NCBI GenBank assembly: GCA_023935145.1
Contig: CM043702.1
Location: forward strand, 76,006,820 to 76,070,819
From: Bretschneidera sinensis
Lineage: Eukaryota; Streptophyta; Magnoliopsida; Brassicales; Akaniaceae
Direction of reading: 5' to 3'
DNA length: 64,000 nt
Part shown: piece by piece, positions 1 through 13,100 of the stretch
How the letters are laid out: the number at the start of each line of letters is the position of its first letter
Numbering within the stretch: position 1 is the stretch's first letter
Position numbers and translations under genes: made by a program
Notes under the pieces: generated by a model
Told to the model about the DNA's origin: nothing
Databases searched by the model: none
Seen by the model: the letters and a program-made list of their open reading frames with translations, nothing else

Positions 1-245
1 CCACAAGCTTATAGCCAAGGAACACTCCCCTAAAAGATGAAATATGGACTCGGCACACTCTTTGCAAATAGAACACCAATTAACAAGTATTTTCCCTTTT
101 CTTTGAAGATTGTCAATGGTAAGAATTTTCCCCATATACATGGGCAATTTTTTATTAGTGATTTTTTTATCACGAAAAAATCATATAATAAGTGGTTTGA
201 GTATATGGTAAACTCTAACATCCAAAACATGCAATACAAATGTGA
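1..245 (-). mobile_element. LINE fragment (zf-RVT region)
   Basis: Read on the minus strand, this encodes a piece of the zinc-binding domain that follows reverse transcriptase in plant L1-type LINEs. The pattern of a W/G-K-x-L-x-L-T-I-x-x-x-x-x-K block followed by a cysteine-poor F-x-x-S-V-x-x-x-x-F-I-F segment matches the zf-RVT segments of the two LINEs at 3.5-4.7 kb. Several cysteines and histidines are replaced, and it is cut by the window edge. It lies in an intron of the sulfurtransferase gene, in the same orientation. It is a dead remnant. Confidence 0.6.
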
Positions 246-710
246 CTAGTATTTTGAAGTAAGAAGTTCAATTTTTCAAATAAAATTACAAGTACAACTT
301 TTAATTTAGTTTTGAACTGAGATTATATATTTTATGTCTGTCATCATATAAATATTTTTTTTTCTTTTAACAGTGAAAATTGAAATAATTTTTTTTAAAA
401 TACTTGAAAGTAAATTAAACAGAAAATGAAAAAAAAAATCCGTAACTTTTAATAAAAAATTACTTGGCAAATTCCAAATAAAGTAAATTTAACTTTTCAA
501 ATGCAATTGAGGGTGCTTTTGCCATAAAAAAGAAAGTTGGAAACTTTAAATAAATGTTGTTTGACTTTTCATATATTTCTCAAATAACTAGGATAATGTG
601 GTTAGTTAAACCTCATTTAATGCACTGTTAAAAGGTTCCCTTAAGGCACCCCTTAACCAAACCCTTTTTTCAAGTGTTTACTCAACACTACCACCAAGGT
701 CCCAAAAATT
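246..710. other. AT-rich intron sequence, no gene
   Basis: AT-rich sequence within intron 6 of the sulfurtransferase gene. On the minus strand its upper end (about 620-710) directly follows the primer binding site of the LTR at 725-892, so it may be leftover internal sequence of that element. I see no coding potential and no splice-framed rhodanese exon. Confidence 0.5.
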
Positions 711-724
711 GGATTCTAATACCA
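711..724 (-). other. tRNA-Met primer binding site
   Basis: Minus-strand TGGTATTAGAATCC directly downstream of the short LTR. Two differences from the usual plant retrotransposon primer site TGGTATCAGAGCC suggest decay by C-to-T change and drift. Confidence 0.65.
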
Positions 725-892
725 TGTTGAAGAATTGACTAGAAATATCTTAGAAGTATTATCGTTGTTTTTTGTGAACAAACCAACAAAACTATATATA
801 GAGCTAACAATATAAAGCCTAATAGGAATAGGAAAATCTAAACCAATAATGAAAGCCTAATACAAATGTAACTAGGTAATTATATCTCAACA
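725..892 (-). mobile_element. short Copia/TRIM-type LTR
   Basis: On the minus strand this 168-bp block begins TGTTGAGATATAATTACC and ends CTTCAACA, the TG...CA form of an LTR. It contains a TATA-like CTATATATAG. It is followed without a gap by TGGTATTAGAATCC (711-724), a near match to the tRNA-Met primer site TGGTATCAGAGCC. LTR plus adjacent primer site in this order is the 5' end of a Copia-like or TRIM element. No second LTR copy is visible in the window, so it is partial or continues past the left edge. Confidence 0.72.
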
Positions 893-1003
893 ATACACAT
901 AAAGTATGCATATTTTGACATGCTTTCTTTTCCCTAGAAAATTATAAAGAAATAAAAAAAAAACATAAAGAGAGTCCAAGAAGTGAGGTCACTGTGAACT
1001 TAC

Positions 1004-1166
1004 TGCCTGTCCCTGGTATACTTTCTCTATCACCTCACTTGCAGCACTGGCCTTCAAAATTGCATCACCAGAAGCACTAGATTCAACATCATACCCTGAA
1101 GCACGCCATCTTGGCAGACCTCCATCTAGTACCCAGACTTTATCATGCCCAAAGACTCGGAACATC
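1004..1166 (-). CDS. STR1: STR1 exon 6
   Basis: 163 nt after acceptor GAAAG. Its first base completes the split Trp codon of exon 5. Encodes [20 protein letters not shown]... to ...EKVYQGQA and ends at donor GTAAGT in phase 0. The remaining exons are off the left edge. Confidence 0.93.
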
Positions 1167-4100
1167 CTTTCCATTGGTCAATAAAATAGCATGCATTAAT
1201 TTAATTTAATATATGTATCCACATGTTACATATATTATCAACCCGACAACTCACCACCACACACGAGCCGCACTAAAAATCCCCTTCCCATCATAAACAA
1301 CCACCCCATCTTTGTTCTGGATGCCAAGAGCAGAAGCAGCAGCTGCAAAAGCTTCCTCCGATGGCAACATGTGTGGCAACTGGTATAAGTCATTGTCATT
1401 ATGCAACAAATAAAGAGACAAAACAGGAGCCAAAAGGATTAATAGCACATTGATACACAAGTAATAAAAGAACCCAACCAGCTAGAACATTTTCAGTTCC
1501 GGAAAACAATAAAATATTGTCACAAGCATTTGTTTAAGTCATATTCTGGATTTTCGAAAAAGATAAATGCAACCATAGGTAATTTCATTAGTCAACTAAC
1601 AAAGTATCACGTTATGAATTCATCAATAATGTTAGGGTTTTACCCTGGTTAATTATGGGCTCTCTTAAGGATAACTGCAACAGGAAATTACAATATCACT
1701 TGTAGGCCCCAAATACTCCATTTGCACCATAACAAAAAGTGATATATTCAAAATTAAGTCAAATTAGACGCATTTACCTTAAAGATGAGAAGTTAAAGTG
1801 AAAGGGATAACAGCCACTAAGAAGGCTGCTTTTGCTTCATAAAGGAACAATAGGCATCGAGAGATAGAGAGAGAACAGAGAGTTTTCAAAAAGAAAAATG
1901 TCAACAAAGAAGACATCTAAGATTCACAAACTAAGAAGCATGATTATTTTCATAAATAAGCAAATACAATTACCAATATTTAAAAAACAAGTAGTGAAGA
2001 AAAGGCTTCTCACATTTGTTGTTCGATCCGATATTCCATCTACATCAAAGAAAAGTGCACCTGGAATGTGAGCAACCTGGTGAAAGGACAAGAGATTAGT
2101 CAACCAAATTGGACAGCATTGAAGATGATATGTTACAACATCAAAAGAATTTTAGGAGCACTTTTATGAATAAATTCAAGCAGCATATTCTCGGTCTAGT
2201 TACAAGGAAAAGTTGTTCACAGTTTTGAAAGCTAAAAATACAGATTATACACACTGTCATGAAAATAAACAATCAATATAGAATCAAGACAAAGTCGTAT
2301 CCAGTACCTGATACTCTTGGATTGGATTCCTCTGCTCATCTGGCATGTACCAGGAGGCATCCAATACCTGAATACAAACTAGAAATAAATAAAATGAAAA
2401 TCACATGATATAGGCTCTAAAAGAAAGAAATAAATTTAATTACCTCAGTTAGACTTTATTACATGTCGTAAGACAAATAGACACCATATGATGACAGAAG
2501 AATACACAGTTTTGAAAATCTTCTGTACTTATGTATAGAACTTCCAACAAATAAATTTCAGAAGCAACTATATCACCCTTAAGGTTGGAAGCTCAAGATT
2601 TTGTATGATTTTCTCTCCAATGTCTGTTTGATTTAGTTCCCTGTTTATCAGTTTCATGGAGAAATTTGTACTCTTCTTCTTGATATCCTATCATTATCAT
2701 TTTTCTTTTGAATAGGATTAGCTCCCACCATTCTCATTCGACCTTTTTTTTTACCTTTATTAATATAATGCTAAATTTCTTACCATGTATACACACTTAA
2801 ATGCATACCAAGCATGCCACAGGCAAAGGATTGGATTTAATTTGATAATTTTGAACAGTATTCTAAACGACCTGGACCAGTCACTGCAAAGACCCATATG
2901 CTAGCAGGTAGAAAACTCAAGTTAACCTTCCTTCAAACACATGTAAAGTAGCATGCATACCAATGATACCATTTACTTGCCAGGGCCCAGGATTGATACC
3001 CACATAAGAAATTTGAAATCAGTGTACAGAGTATAAACTCACATGGTGACACTAATTCCTTGAATTGGAGTCAGAGCAACTCAAACAGGAAAAACTCAAG
3101 TTGGAACTACACATGTACTCGTATCAGATCAATGTAGTGCATAAATATACGTGTTTGGGCCCACAGCCATACAGTGAATTCCTTAAATTTAAAAGGTGTT
3201 TGGGTTAGACCAGCTAATAAGCAACCAAAATAAAAGATCTCACCATTTGGGAAAGTATAATGCAGCTTAAATTTAGAGGTTGTTTGGGATTGCTGAAAAA
3301 ATCAACTTATCACTTAATCAAATATCATGTTATAATTTGGTGCTTAAATTACTTTTAAAAAATAATTTTAGTGTTTGGATAATCCTACGTAAAGTTTTGA
3401 ATAAGCAGAGTGTTTGATAAAAAAAATTGCTGAAATCAGCTTAAAACTATCAAAATGACCAAAAGGGGCACGCAGAATCTGGTTTCTGTTCTCTCTTTGA
3501 CCTGATTGAATTTTGTTTTTACAAGTAAAAAATTTATTAAAGAACAAAGCACACGGCTATTTACAATGAAGCAAATCCACCAAATCTAGTAACTCAATAT
3601 TATTTACAAAGGCATTCCCTCTAAACAAAAAATTGAGGGTATTGAACCATTTAACTCTAATAGTATGAATGGGGCTTTCTATTCCATCAAAAACCCTTCG
3701 GTTCCTTCCCCTCCACACAGGCCAAAAAATAGAGTGAGGGATCATAAAATAAGCCTTTTTCACCTCCTTGGAAACCCTCAAACCACTCCACGCCCAAATT
3801 TCATCCTTTATGGAACCCGTCATCACCCAAGAAACTCCCAAAATTTTATTAGCCATCTCCAACAACTTCCTAGCTAACAAGCAATCCATCAAAAGATGAT
3901 ACACGGACTTGGTACCCTATTTACAAATATAGCACCGACTGATAATCACTTTCCTCCTCCTTTGAAGATTATCAAGAGTAAGGAATCTCTCCCAAGAATC
4001 CTCCCACACAAGAAAAATTTACTTTCTTCTGAGCACAAGAGTACCAAATTGTTTTTTTTATAAGTAAAAAAAATTATTAAAAAAGCACCGAGAGGGTGCA

Positions 4101-7100
4101 ACTCAAAGCCAAAGGCTATTTACAATGAATGAGCTCCAGAAAATCTAGAAGATCGTCGAAATTTTCTTTAAACCAACTATCCCTAATATTTGCTAAAAGC
4201 CTTTCAATACCATCAAAAGCCCTCCAGTTCCTCTCTCTCCAAACAATCCACCAAATAGAGAGTGGAATTAAATCTAGAGCCTTCTTGACATCCTTTTGAG
4301 CTTTCAAGCCACTCCAAGCCCAAATTTCCTCTCTCACCAAACTCACATCTGCCCAAAGAAACCCCCACAACTCTATACGCCATTTCTCATAAACTCCTAG
4401 CAAGAGAACATTCCACCAAAAGATGAAACACGGTTTCGCCACATCGTTTACAAATGAAGCATCTATTAACAATAACCTTTCCTCTCGTTTGAAGATTGCC
4501 AATAGTGAGAATTCTATCCCAAGAGGCTTTCCATACAAAAAAAAAAAAAAAAAAAAAAAACTTACTTTCTTGGAAACTCGGGTGCACCAAATTGCTTTCC
4601 AATGGAAGTGAGAATGATCATTTACAAGGGTTCTATTAATGAGAATCTTGTAAAAATCTTTCACCTTAAAACCTTTATCTGGATTAAGCCCTATCTCAAT
4701 ACATCTTCTCTCTCCACCTCGATTCTAGAATTGTATAAGGTATCCAAAAACAACACAACCTCCTCAACTTCCCAATCATGAATATTTCGAATAAATGGCA
4801 CAACCCAAGAAATACCTTCATTAGTCACAGAGTAACTAGAGTGAATCCACACTTCCTTATCTCTCACAATGCTAAAAATGTACGAAAATTTATCCTTCAA
4901 AGGAGTATTCCCACACCAAGAATCATACCAAAGACAAGTCCTAGCTCCATTACCCACCGACACTTCTACATAAAACCGAACATCTTCCCAACCACTCCTA
5001 ATCCATTTCCACATGCCCACTCCATAGGCATCCCGAGGTGCCTTAGACATCCAACCATCACTTTCCATTCCAACCTTGGCCTCCACCACTTTCCTCCATA
5101 AGTGATCTTTCTTGATAATAAATCTCCAAAGCCATTTACTAAGAAGGGCCTTATTGAGTAAAGAGATGGATTTTATACCAAGATCTCTCTTCTCTAAAGG
5201 TTTCTTAACCACATCCCATTTAACCAAATGGTATTTGAAGTCCTCTTCCGAGTTGCCCCAAAAGGAATCTCCTTTGAATACTTTCCAACCTTTTAGCCAC
5301 CAAAATTGGAATAGGGAAAAGAGTAGATGGGAACATTAGATAGAGTACTTTTGATAAGGGTGAGTCTACCTCCTTTCGAAAGGTAGTGATACTTCGACCC
5401 AACTAATCTTCTCTCAAACTTTTCTACAATCGGATTCCAAATATTTTTATCTTTTAATCTAGCTCCAAGGGGAAGACCAAGATAAGTAGAAGGAAGAGAT
5501 CCCACCTTACACCCCAACAAACTAGCAAGGAAACGACTACTACATTTGTCATCAAGAGGAATCAAAACACTTTTACCAAAAATAACCTTAAGACCCGATT
5601 CTGCTTCAAAGCAAAGAAGTACACACCGCAAGTGCATTATTTGAGAGGCTTCCACCCCACAAAAAACAATCATATCATCGGCAAAGAGGAGGAGAGAGAC
5701 ATTTACACTACTACCATTCCTTCCCACTTTGAAATCACTCAACAATCCCATCTCAATACCTTTCAATAACATCTTGCCAAAGGCTTCCATAACCAATGTG
5801 AATACGAACGGATACAAGGGATTCCCTTGTCTAATTCCTCTAGAAGCTCGAAAAAATCCTGATGGACACCCGTTAACCAAAAGGAAGAAGGAAGTAGAAG
5901 ACAAGTATTTGAGAATCCATTTACACAATTTATCCCAAAATCCTATTCTCTTCAATAAATAGATAATAAAATTCCAACAAACATGATCGTACGCTTTTTC
6001 CATATCAAGTTTACAAATAACTCCTCCCCCTCCATTCTTAAGTTGAGCATCCACTATTTTAGCTATCCAGGATTTGTCTCCCCTCTATAAACGCATTCTA
6101 ATTGGGGCTCACTATTTTACACATCACTTTCTTCAATCTAGCCGTTACCACTTTCGATAAAAACTTATAAATACAACCCACAAGACTAATAGATTTTAAG
6201 TCTTTAATGTTAACTGATCCCACCTTCTTAGGAATTAATGAGATGAATGTGACATTAAGACTACTCACAAACTCCCCCGAAGCATGAAACTCCTCAAAGA
6301 GCCTAATAACATCCCCTTTAATGATCTCCCAATTATGAATTAAGAAAGCCAAAGTAAAACCGTCGGCCTCAGCGCTTTATCACCATCACAGTCTCAAAGA
6401 GCAGCAACAATTTTTTCCTTAGAGAAAGGATGCTCAAGCCACACATCTTCCTCATCAATTCTAGAGAAGTCCAAACCATCCAAGTTTGGCCTTTCATCAC
6501 AAGTCTCTTTAAAAAGATTCTCATAGAACCCACTAATTGCTCTTTTAATATCACCCTCCTCATTGAACATCATGCCATCAACCTCAATATAATTAACAAA
6601 ATTAAATCTCCTGTAAGCATTAGCCATACGATGAAAATACTTGGTATTTTTATCTCCCTCTCTGAGCCACAACTCTTTCCTCCAACGAAACGAGCTTAGT
6701 CAAATCCTTCTTAGCTTTTGTCAATTTCATTCCTCAAAATACCCTCTCTAGCCTCTTTCTCATTGTACCCACTTATTTCACCCAATAAAGCATTTATGGC
6801 TGAATTAACGTCACCAAAGGATTCGTTATTCCATCGTTTCACTTCAACCTTCAGATTCTTCAACTTTTTAGCCACTACAAAGCTAGCAACACCATTAACA
6901 AAAGCACCCTGCCACTAGCCTTGAACAAGATCCCTGAAACCATCCACCTTCAACCACATATTTTCAAAACAAAAAGGGGTCGGGCCCCACATAATACCAC
7001 CTACTTCAAGAAGGATGGGGTGATGATCTGACAAGGGACGAGGAAAAAGTTAGCTGAATCAAGGAAGGACATTGAGCTTCCCAACAAGCATAAACAAGGA

Positions 7101-10100
7101 ACCGGTCAATTCTCGAGAAGGAAGAAGAATCCCTAAAATTCGATCAAGTGAAAGAACCACCTGATAATGGAAAATCAAGAAGGTCATGTCCCCTCACAAA
7201 CTCTAAAAACTCCCTCATAGACCTAGTCTCCTGATACCAACCAGATCTTTCATGAGGATACAAGACAACGTTAAAGTCACCACCTATCACCTAAGGATAA
7301 TGCCACCGATGTCAAACTGCCGCCAACTCATCCCAGATAATACTTCTATTACCACTTTCCCCAAGGCCATACACACTGGTCATTATCCACTCTCCATTAT
7401 TAAAGAGACCCTTGAAAACCCAAGAAACTAAAAATAAACCCACTTGGCTATCAATCAGATCTAAAACCCTTTAGCCCGCATAATAATAACTCCTCCCAAA
7501 GCACCTTCAGACGGAAAAGGTTTCCAACTACAAGACCTTAAACCCCAAAGACTACGAATAAACAACTCATTAACTTCCTCCACTTTAGTCTCCTGAAGGC
7601 GTGTAGTCTCCTGAAAGCACACCACCCTTCCACTCTGTAAGATAATGCTTAATAGAATCTCTTTTCTCCTCGTCATTAGCCCCTCTCACATTCCAAGAGA
7701 TAATCATCTACTTCATTGTAACACTGATACACCCCTAGAATCCTTTGCCAAAACTTCTCCTCCTTTTCTTGCACCCCCACCAATCTTGTCATAATTAACA
7801 TCAAACTCCAACCTTTTAAGCTCTTTACAACCCCCTAGACTGTTTCTTTCCTAACGATTGGTTTCGACACCGGGATTTGCACTCTTCAAAATGAAGTCTC
7901 TCAATTTCCTCGAACAACCTAATAGCTTAATCTTCAACTCCAACTAGGGACACCCCAACCATCTTATGCATTTTTTTTATCCAATTAAGAACCTAAGTTG
8001 ATGCTTTACAATTCACAGAAATTCATCACCCCCTTCCAATCCTGCCCACTGATCTATCAGAGTACGAACCTCAACCAACACTAAACACACATCCTTGTTC
8101 CTTTCTTCAACAGAATTCCCAGACTCCACAGGCAAGGGATCCCCTACCAATCCAAAACAAATCTTTTCTCGGTCAATTCCAATCCAATATCCGGAGGAAC
8201 ACAAAAAAAGGGTTCAACAGAAGATGAGTCAGTTAATTGATCAGCTAAGAGAGATATATAAAGATTTTCAACAGCAAGAAAGGGCTCTGAATCAAAGGGA
8301 GAAGGAGATGGGGAAGAAGAAGCATCAATCTCCGCTGTCAATATCGATAACTTAATTCTGTTAAAAAATTCAGCTCATAAGACGGCACTGAATCCCAAAA
8401 CACCATAGACTCTGGTCACGACATCAGTTTAGGAAGCAAGATCTTCACCGGGATCGGATTAGAAGGCTCAGAGCCAACCGGATTAGACTTGCAGGATAAA
8501 ATCGCGGAGAACCCAATCGTCGACGATCGCTTCTCACGGCTCCGTGACAGTGGAGGGCGAATCAAGTACCTATCCACCGTTTAGAGAGTTTTAATCTCCA
8601 TGCCTTTCTGGATTTTTTAAAACTCATAGAAAAACCCGGCCCAAGTGTTGCAACCCGATCAAATTTACTGGCCCAGCCTTAGAAGACTCACCCGGTCCAG
8701 AGTATTTAAAACTTAAAGCATTTTTAGGCCCAATCTCGTGACCAAATCCATTTCAGAAATAGCTTTACCCTTTAAAACACGGCCCAAATCTTTGTCCCGG
8801 CCCAATCCCAAATCAGAAGCCCAAGGTGTAGAATTAGCAGGTTTGAAATTTGAATCTAATTCTAAAGGATTCTCAGAGGATAGCTGTTTAGCCCTTTGAT
8901 GATCCATTCGCCCCTCCACGCGCGTGGCCTGCCTATTGTCATCTTCCTTAGGAAGCTCCCTTACCACCATAGCCCAAGTTTGCGACTTCTCCTACAAACT
9001 CGACCAAATCAACCATCCAGAAAGGTCAACACCACATCAAGGGCACATCCCAAAAAAAATCAGGGACCCATCACCACTATTAGACATTGTCGCGATACGA
9101 TTTTTCTTCAAAATATTTTTCGTTCCTCCACAAATTCCAAACTCAGGAGGTCTGAACTGATCTGCTTCCCCTCTTTACCAAACCATTGAGATGACTAGAA
9201 TTAGGTCCAAAAATCTTGCTTAGCCCAGAAATAGCCTCAAACATGTTCCACCACCCACGGAATGCCACGCCTTCTGGAAACATGTGAAACTTGGATTTCC
9301 CATAGAAGATTCCGCTCACAGAAACAAAACGGCCAAAGTTATTCCGATGAAGCCCCAAAATCAAAGATCTATCCCTACCTCGCCTCTTGCGAGACCAGAT
9401 TCTTTCTCCTTTCTCAAAGAATAGCTCCTTCCAAACTTTTAGAAGCCAAAAAAAACTCCTGTTCATTCAACCAAATAGAGTTCTTCCTTCCCGGAGCAAA
9501 CTTAGAAATCCTTACCACATCCCCATTAACTCCATCAATAACAAATTCAAAAAACTTATTCTCAACCACAAAAGATCTACGACAATTAGTCTTAGCCATG
9601 AGTACTACTTTGAACCAGTAGGAAATAGCCCATACAAGAAAACTAGAGACTCGAGGGGGAGGAGGAGGGAGAGAAGAAGAAGAGAATTACGAGAAGAGAA
9701 GGGGGGAAAGGAGGAGGAAAGAATTAGGAGGAGAAGAGAAGAGGTGAGAGAAGGAGGAAAGAAGGTGGAGAGAAGGGGGTGAGACAGAGAAGAAGAGGGG
9801 GAGAGAGGTAACTCCATGGTTTTCATGATGGCAAAAACGCATCTGCCATGTTTTTTCATTCCTTACAAATATTAAAGATTTGAACAGACCAGAATATCAC
9901 ATCAGTATGAACCAAGATAACAAATCATGGCATTCATCAAGATTTTGACTAGGATTTGCACCACAGAAGGAGCTACTCCTGGAATACCTAAATTTAATAT
10001 AGGCACAATTTGAATCACCACTCTAGTTAGACCTTTTTCAGATATAAGCAACTGCTCTTGAAGAGATGGATTTTGAGTGTAAGCAGTGATGATTAGGGCT

Positions 10101-13100
10101 GGTGTCAGTTTTTGACTGACCTTCTGCAGTCCCATTCATTCAATGGCACAGACATGAGAAAAGGAAATTGATGAGAATTCCCATTCTTCATTCTTCATGC
10201 ACCCGGACTTCATGACGAGAACAAAATGCGAAGAATTCATCGTCTTAGCTCCCCTCTGCAGAGTTATTTCATATGTCCGGTCGCATAGATCTTGCAGAAA
10301 TAGTTCCAAAGCTTTAGCTGCAGGTTTTATTCACAAAGATCGATCCCCAAATGTAAATATTTTTTAGAAGCTTTTTAACTTAATATTGATCAAATATTTT
10401 TTTAGATCTATTAAAAATGTAAACTAATGTACTGTACTTATAAATTTATAAATTATATTCCTTTTATCTAAATGCCAACCTAATTTTGAGAGTAAGAAAC
10501 GTCTTTTTTTAATATATTTTAATATTTTAAGTATCATCTATATGGTGTGAACTTTCATAATTATTTTTTTAACAGCAAAAATATTTTATTTTTATTTTTC
10601 ATTTTTTGTAGTTCATAGCCCAATTTCTAAGGCTAAGCCCAAAATTTTGTCTGCATTCTTTACTTAACCAAATATAGAAAACAGCTGAATGGATACTAAT
10701 CTATTCCCAGCCAATTTGTTTCATTTTATGACCTTTTTTTCTTTTATTTATTTTTTTTTATCAGACATTCTTTTTATCTTTTGAAATCCCTATCCCCAAC
10801 CTTATCTTCTTTCTAGAACCTTCAAGCAGAGAAATACAAAACAATGAATCTCTGCCAAACCCATATAAAATCCCTCTTCAAGAACAACAATGCCTACAAG
10901 CTCAGAATGCACCAAAACAGTGGTTTGTTCCTATAGCAACAGCAACAGCCAAGATGATGATCAAGTGAATGGAGGGTAGTTTTGTAAGAAGGAGAAGGTT
11001 CAGTACATCTCTGTATAATGGGTTCGGTGCTGCTCAGGCACCCAACTAGGCTCAGCATTTTGACCATCCTCAAGCAAAGGCTTGTGTGGCGAAGACAATT
11101 CTGAAGAGGAGTCTAATTGCCTTGATGAATGGATGGATTGTGACTGTTGAAAAAGCAGAAGGGTAGAAAGGAGAATAGCCATGGTCAACGCAGATTATAA
11201 TCACCCCCCTCATTTGAGAAGCTGGGTACCAGCTTCTGAAAATCCAATTATAATTTGTCCCAATTTAAGTGGAACCAAACAACAAAGTGGTGTCTTTGTT
11301 TCATTTGACCAGCTTATAAGTGGAACCAAACAAGACCTTAATGACTTTCAACTTGATTTCAGCTTGAATTCGAAAGCAGGAGGAGACCAGCTTATTTTTT
11401 TCCCCTGATTTAGACCCCTCTTTGACCAAAGAAATGACCAAAATGCCCTACTACTTTTCCACTATTTCCATTTCTCTCCTCTTTTTGTACTCTCTGCACT
11501 AGCTGCGGCCATGTTGGCCCCAAGTAGCTGCCGCAAGGCACTCCAGATCTGGTTTTGGTTTCTTTTTCTTTTGTTCTGATTATGGTGCTTTCACTTTTTT
11601 CCATTTGTTTCGGTTACCGAAATAAACTTCGAATTTTTTTATTTATTTGATGGTGATTAATTTTTTATGGAAATAATTAGTTTTATTAATAATTAGTTCT
11701 GTTTGTTAAATTTCATTTTTTTACAGTTTGTTTAATTTATTTATTAAAAAATTTCATATACAGTTATTAATAATAATTTAGTTATTAACATTCAACTCAT
11801 TCAGTTATGAATATCCAATTAATTTAGTTATTCATATTCAACTCATTTAGTTATTATTATATTACACTAATTCAACATATGATTATTAAAAAATAATCAA
11901 ATTATTAAAATAGATATCAATGTCCATTTAAATAACCTTAAATGTTATTTACTAATTTATTTACTATTATTTTATTATGAAACCTTATTAATTTCCATTT
12001 TAAAAAGTCAATAACAAATTAAGCTGAAAAAAACAATCTTCCAAACAAAGACTAGTAACCAGACCCTCCCATACCTTTTCTTGTCATTTGGAAGCTATAA
12101 GCTGATTTCTGCACCCAAAAAAATTACTAAACACATCTATAGCTTATTTAAACTTTCAGAACCTTTATCCATAACCCTAAAGTGCTTTTATCATAAGACC
12201 GCTTTCAACACATGACTCTTATTAAAGCGATAAATTGTTAAGCTTCAGCAATCCCAAGCGGGCCTCTTAGTTCCACATTTGTTTGAGAAGAAGGCTCAAG
12301 TTGTACAAAGTAGAAAGGTCCCCTCATGGTAGCCTCACTCTTTATAAACAAAACAAAAGTGCCCCTAAGGTAATTATTTTCTTATTGTCAAAACCCACAC
12401 GCCATAAACCATTGTCCGCTTAGTAGCATAGAATGTCCTTACCAACACTCCAAAGCCGGCAAGACACCTCTAAGCTAATTATATATAAGAGTATATCGCA
12501 CACACAGAGCATGCCTCAAATTTAATTCCGTATTTGTTCGAGTAGAAGGCTGAAGTCATGCAAAGAGGACAAGCATAATGTCACCTCATGATACCCTCAC
12601 CTTTCGTAAGCAAAAAAATGATTTTAAGTTGATTATACATGAAAACATCTCTCTCTCTCATGCGCGCGCGCACACACTAGTAATATGTAAAATCATACAA
12701 GTTAATTGTATATAAAACTATATATTACGCACTAATAATATGCATTCGTGCAGAGAACACACACGCATGGAGACAGGTGTGTGGGGTGGGGGTGGAGAGA
12801 GAGAGAGAGAGAGAGAGAAAGAAACCACAAATAGAACAAAAATGATGACAACTTCAGGCGCTAATGAATATTAGACTGAATGAACGCAAACACTGATGAT
12901 AAGAAATATAGATTATTTCTATTTGAAAAGTGGTTAAGTAGGGACAATCCAAAGAGTTACCTTCATATCAGGCTCCCTAAGGTTAGCAAGGAGCCAATCC
13001 ACAGAAACAATAGGTTCCTTGGTAGATGAAGATAATGATGAGAAATCAGCGTTCGTCCCAACTCTTGCAGAAGCCATAAGATGACGAGCCAAACCACAAG

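Larger units (their letters stand above)
4042..9860 (-). mobile_element. LINE B, near full-length L1-type element (decayed)
   Basis: Minus strand, about 5.8 kb. From 5' to 3': a CT-rich 5' leader (9640-9815), an ORF1-like region, a linker, an endonuclease, reverse transcriptase, zf-RVT and a tail AATAATTTTTTTTACTTATAAAAAAAA ending near 4042 (split here as AATAATTTTTTTTACTTAT then A-run). Many stops and frameshifts show it is inactive. It sits in STR1 intron 2 in the same orientation as the gene. The 5' end is approximate and I could not find a target duplication. Confidence 0.85.
3276..12266. mobile_element. possible large TIR element with captured gene pieces
   Basis: The sequence from 3276 rightwards (GAGGTTGTTTGGGATTGCTGAA...) and the reverse complement leftwards from 12266 (GAGGCCCGCTTGGGATTG...) are recognisably alike for about 230 bp, including GAAATCAGCTTA, AAATGAC, TCTGGTT and GATTG at matching places. 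Both are bordered outside by TTA (3273-3275 and 12267-12269), the target duplication of PIF/Harbinger elements. Seen: the inverted pair and TTA flanks. Inferred: that they are the two ends of one element holding the LINEs, an NC2-alpha exon and other pieces. Two independent Tourist-like MITE copies in opposite orientation would look the same. Confidence 0.4.

Noticed and set aside
989..1460. Two short open frames taken as separate rhodanese genes
   Set aside because: They are exons 5 and 6 of one spliced gene; splice sites and phases join them.
9262..9782. Plus-strand Arg/Glu-rich frames
   Set aside because: Antisense to the LINE ORF1-like region and its CT-rich leader; composition explains the open frame.
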